Shown here in pieces: positions 51,532 to 60,550 of a stretch of DNA of 64,000 bases. The notes under the pieces are model-generated. The model was not told the DNA's origin and searched no databases. It worked only from the letters and a program-made list of their open reading frames with translations. Both the position numbers and the translations under genes were made by a program. How positions within the stretch are numbered: position 1 is the stretch's first letter; every line of letters starts with the position of its first letter. Source of the stretch: an uncultured Roseateles sp. (GTDB taxonomy: Bacteria; Pseudomonadota; Gammaproteobacteria; Burkholderiales; Burkholderiaceae_C); contig NZ_OY729424.1 of assembly GCF_963422335.1 (NCBI RefSeq), forward strand, positions 5,580,001 through 5,644,000, written 5' to 3'.

Positions 51532-52938
51532 TCAATCGGCTAGGGCCTCTTCGTCATTGCGGACCTCTTCCAACAGGCGCTTCACCGGACGCACGGATAT
51601 CCGCATGAGCACGGCAGCCAGCAGCATGAATGGCGCGCTTGCCAACGCCACTGCGAGCAGCAGGCCGTCCGCCCGTTGGCCCAGCAGTCCCGACAGCCAG
51701 CCGACCAGAACCGGTCCACCGGCCGTGGCCAGCGTGGTCAGCGCACTGGAGAAGGCGATCATTCGCGCGCGCAGATTGGCAGGAGCGACCTCCTGCCAGA
51801 CGCCGGGCAGCAGGGCGAAGAAGGCGCCAGCTGTCGCGAACATCACGCCAGTTGCCGTATAGACCATCCAGGGCGTCGTGGCCACCGCCAGCAGGCCGGC
51901 CGCCCCCGCGGACACCGCTGCCAGGTACTGGCCGATCTGAATGCCCAGGATGCCTCCATAACGGCGACCCCACAGTTTTACGGCGATGCCGGCGAGCGCG
52001 ATTCCCGCCACCACGCCGACGCCGAGCACGCCACCGAGGCCGATCCCGACATCGCCGGGCGCCAGCCCGAAGCGGCGCGTCATGGCCGGCGCAAGCCAGG
52101 CACTGATGGGGGCGAACGCTGCAGAAGCTGCACATGCCGCCCCGAACAGCGCGCCCAGCGCGGGTGCGTGAGTGCGCAGGTAGGGAAAAAATGCGATGGG
52201 CAACCCTGTCAGCGCTTCGGCATGGGCGGCGCTGGTTGCCTGGGCAGCACGCGGCGGTGGTTGTCCATGTTTTGCACGGATCGTCATGACCACGGCCGCG
52301 AGCACGACCCCCGGCAGCGCGGCAGCAAGGAACGCCAGGCGCCACGGCTCGAAGCCCCGAGTCCACTCCGGCTGCCAACCGGTCGACTCCGAGATCATCT
52401 TGAACGCCAGTCCGGCCAGCCCCATGCCGAGAGCGGCGCCAACCATCGCAGCGGAAAAGAAGATGAGATTGGCCCGGGCGCGCTGCGCGCCGCGGAACAT
52501 GTTCGGAATCATCGAATAGACGATGGGCCCGAGTCCCGCCTCGGCCATGGCAAGTCCGATAGTGCCGACCATCAGATGACTGAAGTCCTGAGCGAAGCCG
52601 CGCGCCGCCGTGGCCCCGGACCAGGCAAGGATGCAAACGGCCAGGATCATTCGCCGGTCGAAGCGGTCCGCCAGCCAAGCCAGAGGGAACCCGGCCACCG
52701 CCGCGACCAGCGTCAGCCCAAGGCCCTGCATCAGTCCGATCTGCATGTCACTGAGACTGAAGGCTGCACGTATGGGTTCGATCGCGATCGTCAAGATCTG
52801 CCGGTCGATCGCGGCGAAGATACTCACGACAACCAGCACGCCCAGTGCAAACCATGCCGAGCGGCCGGCGGGGCGGCTTCCCGCGTCGGGCAGCGGGCCG
52901 GGGGGTACCGCCACCGCATGGGCATGTGCACTGATCAT
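51532..52938 (-). CDS. Major facilitator superfamily permease (spinster-like), copy B
   Basis: 468 residues with about twelve membrane segments. The ATG at 52938 has GGAG seven bases in front; an upstream start would add a basic Pro-rich leader and is rejected. The A-motif PLAWLADRFDRR and the block AIDRQILTIAIEPIRAAF are shared with copy A, as are GLGPIVYSMIPNMF and GFAQDFSHL. The central cytoplasmic loop differs from copy A. It lies divergent from the GGT-like gene, each with its own copy of the shared promoter motif. A role in taking peptides into the cytoplasm is inferred from context. Confidence 0.88.
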   Translation of the reverse strand: MISAHAHAVAVPPGPLPDAGSRPAGRSAWFALGVLVVVSIFAAIDRQILTIAIEPIRAAFSLSDMQIGLMQGLGLTLVAAVAGFPLAWLADRFDRRMILAVCILAWSGATAARGFAQDFSHLMVGTIGLAMAEAGLGPIVYSMIPNMFRGAQRARANLIFFSAAMVGAALGMGLAGLAFKMISESTGWQPEWTRGFEPWRLAFLAAALPGVVLAAVVMTIRAKHGQPPPRAAQATSAAHAEALTGLPIAFFPYLRTHAPALGALFGAACAASAAFAPISAWLAPAMTRRFGLAPGDVGIGLGGVLGVGVVAGIALAGIAVKLWGRRYGGILGIQIGQYLAAVSAGAAGLLAVATTPWMVYTATGVMFATAGAFFALLPGVWQEVAPANLRARMIAFSSALTTLATAGGPVLVGWLSGLLGQRADGLLLAVALASAPFMLLAAVLMRISVRPVKRLLEEVRNDEEALAD

Positions 52939-53005
52939 CCAATTCTCCGAGTCTGGCGTTGCCGGCGCAGGCGCCGAACAGGACGGCTGCGGCTGCAACA
53001 ACCCG

Positions 53006-53037
53006 ACGATAAGGCGCGGCGCCCGGGGCGGCTTTGG
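53006..53037 (-). promoter_or_regulatory. Shared bipartite promoter motif, MFS transporter B
   Basis: On the minus strand CCAAAG (53037-53032), 20 bases, then TATCGT (53011-53006), 67 bases before the ATG. Its -10-like box is the same as that of M19 A. Confidence 0.55.
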
Positions 53038-53105
53038 ATTTCTCGGCTCGCGCTTAGGCTCGGCGTCCCGCCGTCGGGTTTGGGCCAAACGGATCCTCTG
53101 ACGAT

Positions 53106-53137
53106 CCTAAGCAGGGCGTCGCAAGGATGGGTAGCGT
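53106..53137 (+). promoter_or_regulatory. Shared bipartite promoter motif, GGT-like gene
   Basis: CCTAAG at 53106-53111, 20 bases, TAGCGT at 53132-53137, 31 bases before the ATG. The first box equals that of soxB, and the -10-like boxes differ by one base. Confidence 0.55.
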
Positions 53138-53168
53138 GGGCAGGTCTCTTTCAACTCTCTCACATGCC

Positions 53169-54791
53169 ATGAAACTCTCGACAGAACTCATCGATCATCT
53201 GTGCTCACGCGCCGTCTTCGGTCGCAAGCTCAAAGCCAGCGGTAGCCGCGGTATGGTTGTCTCCTCGCACCCAGTGGTGTCGCGGGTCGCCGCGGAGGTG
53301 CTGCGCGAGGGTGGCAACGCCGTCGACGCGGTCCTGGCCGCGGCGGTGGCCCAGACCGTGATCGAACCCCACATGGGCACCGTCTTCGGCATGCTGAGCC
53401 TGCTGCACCACGACGCGAAGTCCGGCAAAACCGAGTACATGAACAGCTCGATGAACGCTCCGCTGGCGGGGCTGCCAGGGTTCTCGGGCGCAGACGCTGC
53501 GGGCGGACGCGCAGTTGCCGTGCCCGGCTTCTGGGCCGGCTTCGAGGCCGCGCTTGCGCGCTTCGGATCCAAGCCGAGAGCAAGCCTGCTCCAGCCGGCG
53601 ATCGAGATCGCCCGCCTGGGCTTTCCGGTCTACCCCTTTCTGTACGGCATGATGTTCGAGCAGGCCGGCAAGATCGGCCTGACCCAGGAAGGCCGCGACA
53701 TCTATATGCCGCAAGGGGCCCTGCTCAACCCCGGCCAGCGGCTGCACCAGCCGCGTTTGGCGGATACCTTGGAACGCCTGGCCGACGGTGGCGCCGACTA
53801 TTTCTACCGGAGCGCCTTCACGCAAAAAGTCGTCGATGCGGTCAAGCGCATCGGCGGTGTCCTCACGCTGGAGGACTTCGACCGTTTTGATGTGCGATGG
53901 CAAGAACCCGCCTGGGGCAGTTACAAAGGGCACAGGATCGCCGGCTCACCGCCCCCTGACAACGGCGGCACGCACCTGATCGAGATCCTGCAATTGCTGG
54001 AACAGCTGCCGTTGTCGCAGTGGGGCGCGCCGCACGAAAGTCCCGACACCATGTACTGGCTTGCGCGCTGTTGCACCGAAGTATTCAACGAAGGCGCGCG
54101 GCAGCGGGACCCGGCGGACTTTCCCGTACCGCTGGACCTCATCACGAGCAAGGCCTATGCCGAGCAGCGGCTTGCGCTGATGAAGATGAGCGTGCCCAAC
54201 ACATTCAGCCCCCAGGGCGTCCCGTATCCAGGCTCCAACCATCTGACCGTTGTGGATGCAAACGGCAATATCGCCACGGTGCTGCACTCCGTCATGTCCA
54301 TGCCCTGGAGCAACGGGCTGATCGTGGACGGGGTCAACATCTGGGCAGGCGGGATTCACATGCTGAGGCAGATGCCACGTCCCGGTGGCCGTGCGACGGT
54401 TTACGTCGCCCCGCATCTCGTGTTCGGGCAGGACGGCAGGCCCCTGCTCGCTGGTGGATCCCCGAGCGTCGGCCTGATTCCTGCCTGTGTCAGCAACATC
54501 CTCAACGTGGCCGAGTTCGGGGTGGACATCGAAACCAGCGTCCACCTGCCGAGAGTGGGTGGCCCCTCGCTTGCCGCCATGATGATGCCCGGCAACCTCT
54601 CGACCACGGTGGAAGTGGACTGCGGTGATGAGGCGATGCGCGCGGCGGTCCAGGAGCGCGGGCTGCCGATCGAGACGGTCAGTCCGTGGAACTTCATGCT
54701 GGGAAGCTATGAGGGCATCCACCTCAAGGAAGATGGCATCGCCGAGGCCTGCGCCGATCCTCGCCGAGCAGGCGCTGCAGAGGCAGCATAA
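53169..54791 (+). CDS. Gamma-glutamyltransferase-like Ntn hydrolase
   Basis: 540 residues, full length for the family. The large-subunit part has GMVVSSHPVVSRVAAEVLRE and GGNAVDAVLAAAVAQTV; GSPPPDNGGTHLIEIL is also typical. GGT precursors cut themselves before a Thr that becomes the nucleophile (TTHxSVVD). Here the equivalent site reads GSNHLTVVD, so Ser356 (codon 54234-54236) would take that role. The later GSPGGS-type oxyanion loop reads GSPSVG. No signal peptide is present, whereas typical bacterial GGTs are periplasmic. It probably hydrolyses a gamma-glutamyl or related amide bond in the cytoplasm, but a different amidase or acylase specificity is possible. It converges on ilvE. Confidence 0.8.
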   Translation: MKLSTELIDHLCSRAVFGRKLKASGSRGMVVSSHPVVSRVAAEVLREGGNAVDAVLAAAVAQTVIEPHMGTVFGMLSLLHHDAKSGKTEYMNSSMNAPLAGLPGFSGADAAGGRAVAVPGFWAGFEAALARFGSKPRASLLQPAIEIARLGFPVYPFLYGMMFEQAGKIGLTQEGRDIYMPQGALLNPGQRLHQPRLADTLERLADGGADYFYRSAFTQKVVDAVKRIGGVLTLEDFDRFDVRWQEPAWGSYKGHRIAGSPPPDNGGTHLIEILQLLEQLPLSQWGAPHESPDTMYWLARCCTEVFNEGARQRDPADFPVPLDLITSKAYAEQRLALMKMSVPNTFSPQGVPYPGSNHLTVVDANGNIATVLHSVMSMPWSNGLIVDGVNIWAGGIHMLRQMPRPGGRATVYVAPHLVFGQDGRPLLAGGSPSVGLIPACVSNILNVAEFGVDIETSVHLPRVGGPSLAAMMMPGNLSTTVEVDCGDEAMRAAVQERGLPIETVSPWNFMLGSYEGIHLKEDGIAEACADPRRAGAAEAA

Positions 54792-54799
54792 GGTGGGCA

Positions 54800-54828
54800 C
54801 GCCACCGGCCCCGTGCGGGACGGTGGCG
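54800..54828. terminator. Convergent hairpin between GGT-like gene and ilvE
   Basis: CGCCACCG (54800-54807) and CGGTGGCG (54821-54828) form an 8-base GC-rich hairpin in the 48-base gap between the two stop codons. There is no T-run, but the position suits a bidirectional terminator. Confidence 0.45.
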
Positions 54829-54839
54829 ACCCGGCTGCT

Positions 54840-55781
54840 TCAGGCGGCCGTCGCGGTCAACCAGTGCGCATATTTGTCGTTGCGGCCATTGACGATATCA
54901 AAGAAGGCCGACTGGATCTTCTCGGTGATCGGGCCGCGTGAGCCGGCGCCGAGCTCGATGCGGTCGAGCTCGCGGATGGGCGTCACTTCAGCAGCGGTGC
55001 CGGTGAAGAAGGCTTCGTCAGAGATGTAAACCTCGTCGCGCGTGATGCGCTTTTCGACCAGCTTCAGGCCCAGGTCTTCGCAGATATGAAAGATCGTGTT
55101 GCGCGTGATGCCGTTGAGCGCGCCAGCAGAGAGGTCAGGCGTATAGACCACGCCGTTCTTGATCACGAAGATGTTCTCCCCCGCACCTTCGGAAACGAAG
55201 CCGGAGGCGTCGAGCAGCAAGGCCTCATCGTAGCCATCGTCCAGCGCCTCCATATTGGCGAGTATCGAGTTCGTGTAGTTGCTGACCGCCTTGGCCTGCG
55301 TCATCGTGATATTGACGTGATGGCGCGTGTAGCTGCTGGTCTTGACGCGGATACCGCGCTTGAGGCCTTCTTCTCCCAAGTACGCACCCCAGGCCCAGGC
55401 GGCCACCATGGCATGCACGGTGTTGCCTTTGGGGCTGACACCGAGCTTCTCGGAGCCGATCCAGGTCAAAGGGCGCAGGTAGCAGCTCTCCAGCTTGTTC
55501 TCCCGCACGACACGCTTCTGCGCTTCTTCCAGCTGCTCCAGCGTGAAGGGGATCTTCATGCGCAGGATCTTGCCGCTGTTGAGAAAGCGCTCGGTGTGCT
55601 CCCTCAAACGAAAGATGGCGGTGCCCTTGTCGGTCTTGTAGGCACGCACGCCTTCAAAGGCACCACAACCGTAGTGCAAGGTGTGACTCAGCACGTGGAT
55701 CTTTGCGTCGCGCCAATCCACCAGATGGCCGTCCATCCAGATCTTGCCGTCGCGGTCGTCAATGGGGTTCAGGATTTTCAT
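54840..55781 (-). CDS. ilvE: Branched-chain amino acid aminotransferase
   Basis: 313 residues, the normal size of IlvE. Fold-type IV PLP enzyme: substrate contacts in HYGCGAFEGVRAY, PLP Lys in ITMTQAKAVSNYTNSILA, Glu/phosphate-binding region GFVSEGAGENIF and LNGITRNTI, and the C-terminal ISDEAFFTGTAAEVTPI signature. It interconverts branched-chain amino acids and their 2-oxo acids with glutamate/2-oxoglutarate. It is transcribed away from the sox operon and does not carry the shared promoter motif, so it is likely a housekeeping gene, though it could use Val, Leu or Ile freed from peptides. Confidence 0.95.
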   Translation of the reverse strand: MKILNPIDDRDGKIWMDGHLVDWRDAKIHVLSHTLHYGCGAFEGVRAYKTDKGTAIFRLREHTERFLNSGKILRMKIPFTLEQLEEAQKRVVRENKLESCYLRPLTWIGSEKLGVSPKGNTVHAMVAAWAWGAYLGEEGLKRGIRVKTSSYTRHHVNITMTQAKAVSNYTNSILANMEALDDGYDEALLLDASGFVSEGAGENIFVIKNGVVYTPDLSAGALNGITRNTIFHICEDLGLKLVEKRITRDEVYISDEAFFTGTAAEVTPIRELDRIELGAGSRGPITEKIQSAFFDIVNGRNDKYAHWLTATAA

Positions 55782-56007
55782 GTTGGCATTTCAAGTAGAG
55801 GAATGTGGCGAACAATTGGCCCGGCTGTTGCTCATGCGGCGCGCCTCGTGGGCGGCCGGAGGTGAGGCGCCATCTTCCCGCCACGGCGACTCCAGCGCTT
55901 TGGCCTCAGCCCCCAACTCTTAGGCCCAACGCAGGGCTGTCATCGGCGCCACATCGTCGAGGCGCTCGCAGTCTGCGACACAACAGCCTAATAAACGACA
56001 CCTGCGG

Positions 56008-56039
56008 CCTAAGACAGCCCCGGCACCGATGCGTAGCCT
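56008..56039 (+). promoter_or_regulatory. Shared bipartite promoter motif, sox operon
   Basis: CCTAAG at 56008-56013, 20 bases, TAGCCT at 56034-56039, 34 bases before the soxB ATG. It links the sarcosine operon to the peptidase and transporter genes by sequence. Confidence 0.6.
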
Positions 56040-56073
56040 ATGGACTCCAGCAATCGGAGATCGTCCTGAACCC

Positions 56074-57342
56074 ATGCGTACCCACTATTCCGCCTGGAAC
56101 CTCCTCGCCAGCGCAAGCAAAGGCCACAGCGACTGGGCGCCCGCGTGGCGAGAGGTTGACGAACCCAAGCGCCACTACGACGTCATCATCATTGGCGGTG
56201 GCGGCCACGGACTGGCCACCGCCTACTACTTGGCAAAGAACCACGGGGTGCGCAACGTAGCCATCCTCGAAGCCGGATGGATAGGCGGCGGCAACACCGG
56301 ACGCAACACAACGATCGTGCGTTCCAACTACTTGTATCGAGAGAGTGCGCAGTTGTATGACTTCTCGCTCAAGCTGTACGAGGAACTGTCGCGGGAGTTG
56401 AACTACAACATCATGTTCAGCCAGCGCGGCATCGTCACGCTCGCCCATTCACGCCATGACCTCGACTCACAGGCGCGCTGGGCGAACGCGATGCAATGCA
56501 ACGGCATTGACGCAGAACTGCTTGACGCTGGACAAGTGCAGGCCCTCGAACCGCGCCTGAACTTCGGCCCGGGTGCCCGCTACCCGATCCTCGGCGGTTT
56601 CATCCAACGCCGGGCTGGCCCGGCCAGGCATGACGCCGTGGCCTGGGCCTATGCGAGAGCGGCCTCGGCCCTCGGCGTGGACATCATTCAGAACTGCGAG
56701 GTGACCGGATTTGTTCGCAAGGGCGCGGCCGTCAGCGGCGTGAAGATCCGCCACCGCGGCAGGGAAGGCGAAATCGGCTGCGACAAGGCGGCGTTGGCCG
56801 TCTCCGGTCACTCGTCGGTTCTCGCAGGACTGGCAGGGTTCGAGCTGCCCATCACCAGCTACGCGCTGCAGGCGATGGTCAGCGAGCCGGTGAAGCCTGT
56901 CCTCAATGCAGTGACCTTGTCGCCGGCGCTGGGCGCCTATTGGAGTCAAAGCGACAAAGGCGAGGTGGTGATCGGCGGGGCCCTCGATCATTTCCCCTCC
57001 TACGCCCAGCGCGGCAGCTTCGCGATCACGCAGCAGGTCGTCGCGGCGACCACCGAGATGTTTCCTTCGCTGGGTCGCCTGCGCCTGCTGCGCCAGTGGG
57101 CGGGCATCGTCGACATCGTGCAGGACTCGAGCCCGATCATCGGCGCCTCGCCGGTCCCCGGCCTGTATCTGAACTGCGGCTGGGGTACGGGCGGCTTCAA
57201 GGCGATTCCTGTGGGCGGCTGGACCCTGGCGCATGTGCTGGCCACCGGTCGCAGCCACGAACTGGCCGAACCTTTCCAGTTGCAGCGCTTCCTGACGGGT
57301 CGCCTGATTGACGAGGCTGGCGCCGCCGGCATCGCCCACTGA
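56074..57342 (+). CDS. soxB: Sarcosine oxidase beta subunit
   Basis: 422 residues. The FAD-binding dinucleotide fold is at about 34-60 (YDVIIIGGGGHGLATAYYLA). The RHDAVAWAYARAA block contains the His that carries covalent FMN in characterised heterotetrameric enzymes. The C-terminal substrate-domain signature (WAGIVDIVQDSSPIIGASP, NCGWGTGGFKAIP) is present. With the alpha, gamma and delta subunits it oxidises sarcosine to glycine and 5,10-methylene-tetrahydrofolate, producing peroxide. The ATG at 56074 begins MRTHYSAWNLL, the conserved SoxB start; an upstream ATG is rejected. It is the first gene of the operon. A truncated duplicate lies at 41736. Confidence 0.95.
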   Translation: MRTHYSAWNLLASASKGHSDWAPAWREVDEPKRHYDVIIIGGGGHGLATAYYLAKNHGVRNVAILEAGWIGGGNTGRNTTIVRSNYLYRESAQLYDFSLKLYEELSRELNYNIMFSQRGIVTLAHSRHDLDSQARWANAMQCNGIDAELLDAGQVQALEPRLNFGPGARYPILGGFIQRRAGPARHDAVAWAYARAASALGVDIIQNCEVTGFVRKGAAVSGVKIRHRGREGEIGCDKAALAVSGHSSVLAGLAGFELPITSYALQAMVSEPVKPVLNAVTLSPALGAYWSQSDKGEVVIGGALDHFPSYAQRGSFAITQQVVAATTEMFPSLGRLRLLRQWAGIVDIVQDSSPIIGASPVPGLYLNCGWGTGGFKAIPVGGWTLAHVLATGRSHELAEPFQLQRFLTGRLIDEAGAAGIAH

Positions 57343-57365
57343 CTAAGCGAGAAAGAGATGCCGAC

Positions 57366-57644
57366 ATGATGCTGTTGCCCTGCCCTTGGTGCGGCGAACG
57401 CCCCGAGACCGAGTTCCACTGTGGCGGTACCACCGCCATCGTCCGTCCACCCCTGGACTGCAGTGACGAGGACTGGGGGCGCTACCTTTTCTTTCGCGCA
57501 AACCCGAAAGGCGAACATGCCGAACGCTGGCGTCACACGGCCGGCTGCGGAATGTGGTTCAACATGGTGCGAGACACAGTGACGCATGAACTGCATGCGG
57601 TCTACGGCATCACAGAGATGCGCCCGCAAGGAGCCAAGACATGA
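57366..57644 (+). CDS. soxD: Sarcosine oxidase delta subunit
   Basis: 92 residues, the usual size. The zinc-binding pattern LPCPWCGERPETEFHCGG near the N-terminus, the middle DWGRYLFFRANPKG and AGCGMWFNMVRDTVTHE are all diagnostic of SoxD. It is a small structural subunit that binds zinc and contacts the alpha subunit. It lies 23 bases after soxB, and its stop overlaps the soxA start as ATGA, giving coupled translation. Confidence 0.95.
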   Translation: MMLLPCPWCGERPETEFHCGGTTAIVRPPLDCSDEDWGRYLFFRANPKGEHAERWRHTAGCGMWFNMVRDTVTHELHAVYGITEMRPQGAKT

Positions 57645-60550
57645 GCGGCTACCGTCTGCCGCCCTCGCCCTCGCCCTCGCCCGTGGCGTGGATTGACCGT
57701 AAGCGTCCAGTGGCGTTTACCTTCAACGGATCCCCTGTTGACGGTTTCGCCGGTGACACAGTCGCTGCGGCGATGCTGGCACAGGGCATCGTTCACATCG
57801 GCCGCAGCTACAAGCTGCACCGGCCGCGCGGCATCTTTACTTGCGGCATCGAGGAGCCGACCGGGCTGCTCGACATCGGCGTTGGGTCGCGCCTGACGCC
57901 GAACACGCGGGCGACGGATGTGGCCGTCAGTGCGGGTCTGGTCTGCCGCACTGGCAATGCCTGGCCGAGTCTGAAGTTCGACCTCGCCGCACTGAACGAC
58001 AAGTTTTCCGCACTGCTTCCCGCCGGCTTCTACTACAAGACTTTCATGTGGCCGCACTGGCATCGCTTCGAGCCCACGATCCGCCGGATGGCGGGCCTGG
58101 GCTCGGCGGCAGTCGCGGCCGATACGGAAGGGTATGACGAAGTCTCGCGCCAGGTCGAGGTGTTGATCGTCGGCGGCGGTGCTGCCGGCATGCGCGCAGC
58201 CATTGCTGCTGCAGAAGATGGCCGGCACGTGCTGCTGCTGGAGGGCGCAGCGCAGACCGGTGGCTGGCTGGCGACTCAAGCAGATCGGGGCGAACTGCTC
58301 GTGTCCCTGCGCAAGGCACTGGCGCAGGCTGGCGTTGAGGTACAGACACGCTGCACGGGCCTCGGCCTCTACGACCACGGTTTCGCCACGGCCTTGCAGA
58401 GCGTCGAGCTGGATGGCCTGCGTGAACGCTTCTGGAAAATTCGCGCCAAGCGCATCATCGTCGCGACCGGCGCGTTCGAGCGGCCGATGCTGTTCCCCGA
58501 CAACGACCGCCCGGGCGTGATGCTGGCCAATGCGGTCGAGCGCTATGCAACGCTTTACGACGTGGCCTGTGGCCGCAGCGTCGTCATCGCCGCGGCCTGC
58601 GACAGCGCCTATGGCGTTGCCCGCACGCTGATGACGGCCGGCGTCAAGGTGGCGGCCATCGTCGACCACCGCCCGGACAGCCGGGCCGTCGCGCCCGATG
58701 GCGTGCCGGTGCACCGGAACAGCAGCATCGTCGCCGTGGCCGGACGCCACGCCATCCGTGGCGTGACGATTGCCAGCAATGGCGCGGGCCGCACCAGTCG
58801 CATCGAGGCCGACTGCATTGCCAGCGCCGGCGGATGGACGCCGGCGGTCAATCTCTGGTCCATGGCCGGCGGAAAGCTCCGATGGGTCGACGAATGCTCC
58901 ATGTTCGTGCCGGTGCGCGCAGTGTCAGACTTGGCGATGGTCGGCGCCTGCGCCGGCGTGTTCGAGCTGGACCGGGCGATGGAGCACGCGCAGCAATGCG
59001 GCCGCGGCCACGAGGCACCGGCACCCGTCGGGGGCGTCGGCTTCGTACCGGCGAACAACACACCGACTGCGTCCGCGCTCACCGCATGCGGCAGCAAGCC
59101 GGGCAAGATGTTCGTCGACCTGCAGAACGACGTCTGCGCTGCCGACGTGGCGCTGGCCGCGCAGGAGAACTATCGCTCGGTCGAGCACCTGAAACGCTAC
59201 ACGACGATGGGCATGGCCACCGACCAGGGCAAAACCAGCAACATCAATGCGCTGGTGTTGATGGGCACACACACGGGGCAGCGCCCGGCCGAGGTTGGAA
59301 CAACAAAATTCCGCCCTCCGTTCAAGCCGGTCACGCTGAACGCGATCGCTGCGGGCCGCAACGGTCCGCGCTTCCGGCCGATGAAGCACATGCCCGGCCA
59401 AGCTTGGCACACATCGTGTGGCGCGGCCTTCGAGGAATACGGTGGCTGGTGGCGTCCGGCTGCCTATCCCCAGGGCGGCGAGAGCATCGCCGCGGCCGCC
59501 CAGCGCGAAGCCATGCAAACGCGTCAGCACGTTGGGCTGTTCGAAGGTTCGCCGCTGGGCAAGCTCGAGATCAGCGGCCCGGATGCCGCTGCCTTTCTGG
59601 ATCTGATGTACGTCGGCACGATGTCCACCCTTGCCGTCGGGCAGGCGCGCTATGGCCTGCTGGTTAATGAAATGGGCGTGATCCATGACGACGGCATCGT
59701 CGCGCGGCTAGGGGACAACCATTTCTGGGTCAATACGACATCGGGCGGCGTCGAGCGGGTGGGGCTGGCCTTCGAGGAATGGCTGCAGTGCGAGTTCGTC
59801 GACATGCAAGTGCTGGTGACGCCGGTCACGTCGGTCTGGGGCAATGTCACCGTTGCCGGTCCGCAAGCTTGGGCTTTGCTGAAGGCGGCGGGCTTTGAGG
59901 ACGGGCTGGCCCCGTCGAACATGGCACACATGACGCTGCGACAGACCCGCTTCGCCGGGGTAGACATGCGTGTGCTGCGCGCCAGCTTCAGCGGTGAACT
60001 TGGCTACGAGATCAACGTGCCGGCGCTGCACACGCAGGCGCTGCTGGAACAACTGAGCATGGTCGGAAGGGGATTTTTCGCGCAGCCTTACGGCATCGAG
60101 GCCCTGATGATCATGCGCACGGAAAAGGGTTTCGTGCACGTCGGCGGCGATACCGATGGCACGACGCTGCCGGGCGATATCGGCATGGACCGCGGCGTCG
60201 CGAAGAAGAAGGCGAATTTCGTCGGCAGGCGCTCCCTGATGCAACCGGCCGCCAAAGACACGGGCCGCATGCAGTTGGTCGGCCTGCTTCCGCTGGACCG
60301 TCGCAGTCTGCCGCCGGTCGGCGCCCACGTGGCACCCCATGCACCGCCGGCACCGATCGACGGCTTCGTCACATCCAGCTGCCACAGCCCGTCCCTTGGT
60401 CATCCGGTCGCCCTGGCGATGTTGAAGGCGGGGTCGACGCGACTCGGCGAGAAGGTCACCGTCTATCACATGGGCAAACCGATCGAGACCGAAGTCGTGA
60501 AGCCCACTTTCTATGACCCGCAAGGAGAACGTCTGCATGGCAAGTCCTGA
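57641..60550 (+). CDS. soxA: Sarcosine oxidase alpha subunit
   Basis: 969 residues, typical length. The N-terminal small domain (VDGFAGDTVAAAMLAQG, RPRGIFTCGIEEPTGLLDIG) resembles a ferredoxin fold without iron ligands. The NAD-binding domain is at about 165-430 (VLIVGGGAAGMRAAIAAAED). A GcvT-like tetrahydrofolate-binding domain forms the last 380 residues (DLMYVGTMSTLAVGQARYG, ASFSGELGYEINVPA, YGIEALMIMRTEKGFVHVG). The GcvT part captures the oxidised methyl group as methylene-THF. It starts four bases inside soxD and overlaps soxG by 14 bases. Confidence 0.95.
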   Translation: MSGYRLPPSPSPSPVAWIDRKRPVAFTFNGSPVDGFAGDTVAAAMLAQGIVHIGRSYKLHRPRGIFTCGIEEPTGLLDIGVGSRLTPNTRATDVAVSAGLVCRTGNAWPSLKFDLAALNDKFSALLPAGFYYKTFMWPHWHRFEPTIRRMAGLGSAAVAADTEGYDEVSRQVEVLIVGGGAAGMRAAIAAAEDGRHVLLLEGAAQTGGWLATQADRGELLVSLRKALAQAGVEVQTRCTGLGLYDHGFATALQSVELDGLRERFWKIRAKRIIVATGAFERPMLFPDNDRPGVMLANAVERYATLYDVACGRSVVIAAACDSAYGVARTLMTAGVKVAAIVDHRPDSRAVAPDGVPVHRNSSIVAVAGRHAIRGVTIASNGAGRTSRIEADCIASAGGWTPAVNLWSMAGGKLRWVDECSMFVPVRAVSDLAMVGACAGVFELDRAMEHAQQCGRGHEAPAPVGGVGFVPANNTPTASALTACGSKPGKMFVDLQNDVCAADVALAAQENYRSVEHLKRYTTMGMATDQGKTSNINALVLMGTHTGQRPAEVGTTKFRPPFKPVTLNAIAAGRNGPRFRPMKHMPGQAWHTSCGAAFEEYGGWWRPAAYPQGGESIAAAAQREAMQTRQHVGLFEGSPLGKLEISGPDAAAFLDLMYVGTMSTLAVGQARYGLLVNEMGVIHDDGIVARLGDNHFWVNTTSGGVERVGLAFEEWLQCEFVDMQVLVTPVTSVWGNVTVAGPQAWALLKAAGFEDGLAPSNMAHMTLRQTRFAGVDMRVLRASFSGELGYEINVPALHTQALLEQLSMVGRGFFAQPYGIEALMIMRTEKGFVHVGGDTDGTTLPGDIGMDRGVAKKKANFVGRRSLMQPAAKDTGRMQLVGLLPLDRRSLPPVGAHVAPHAPPAPIDGFVTSSCHSPSLGHPVALAMLKAGSTRLGEKVTVYHMGKPIETEVVKPTFYDPQGERLHGKS

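Noticed and set aside
30240..53088. Lasso-peptide isopeptidase cluster
   Set aside because: S9 peptidases with TonB receptors do occur in such clusters, but no precursor, B or C maturation genes are visible here.
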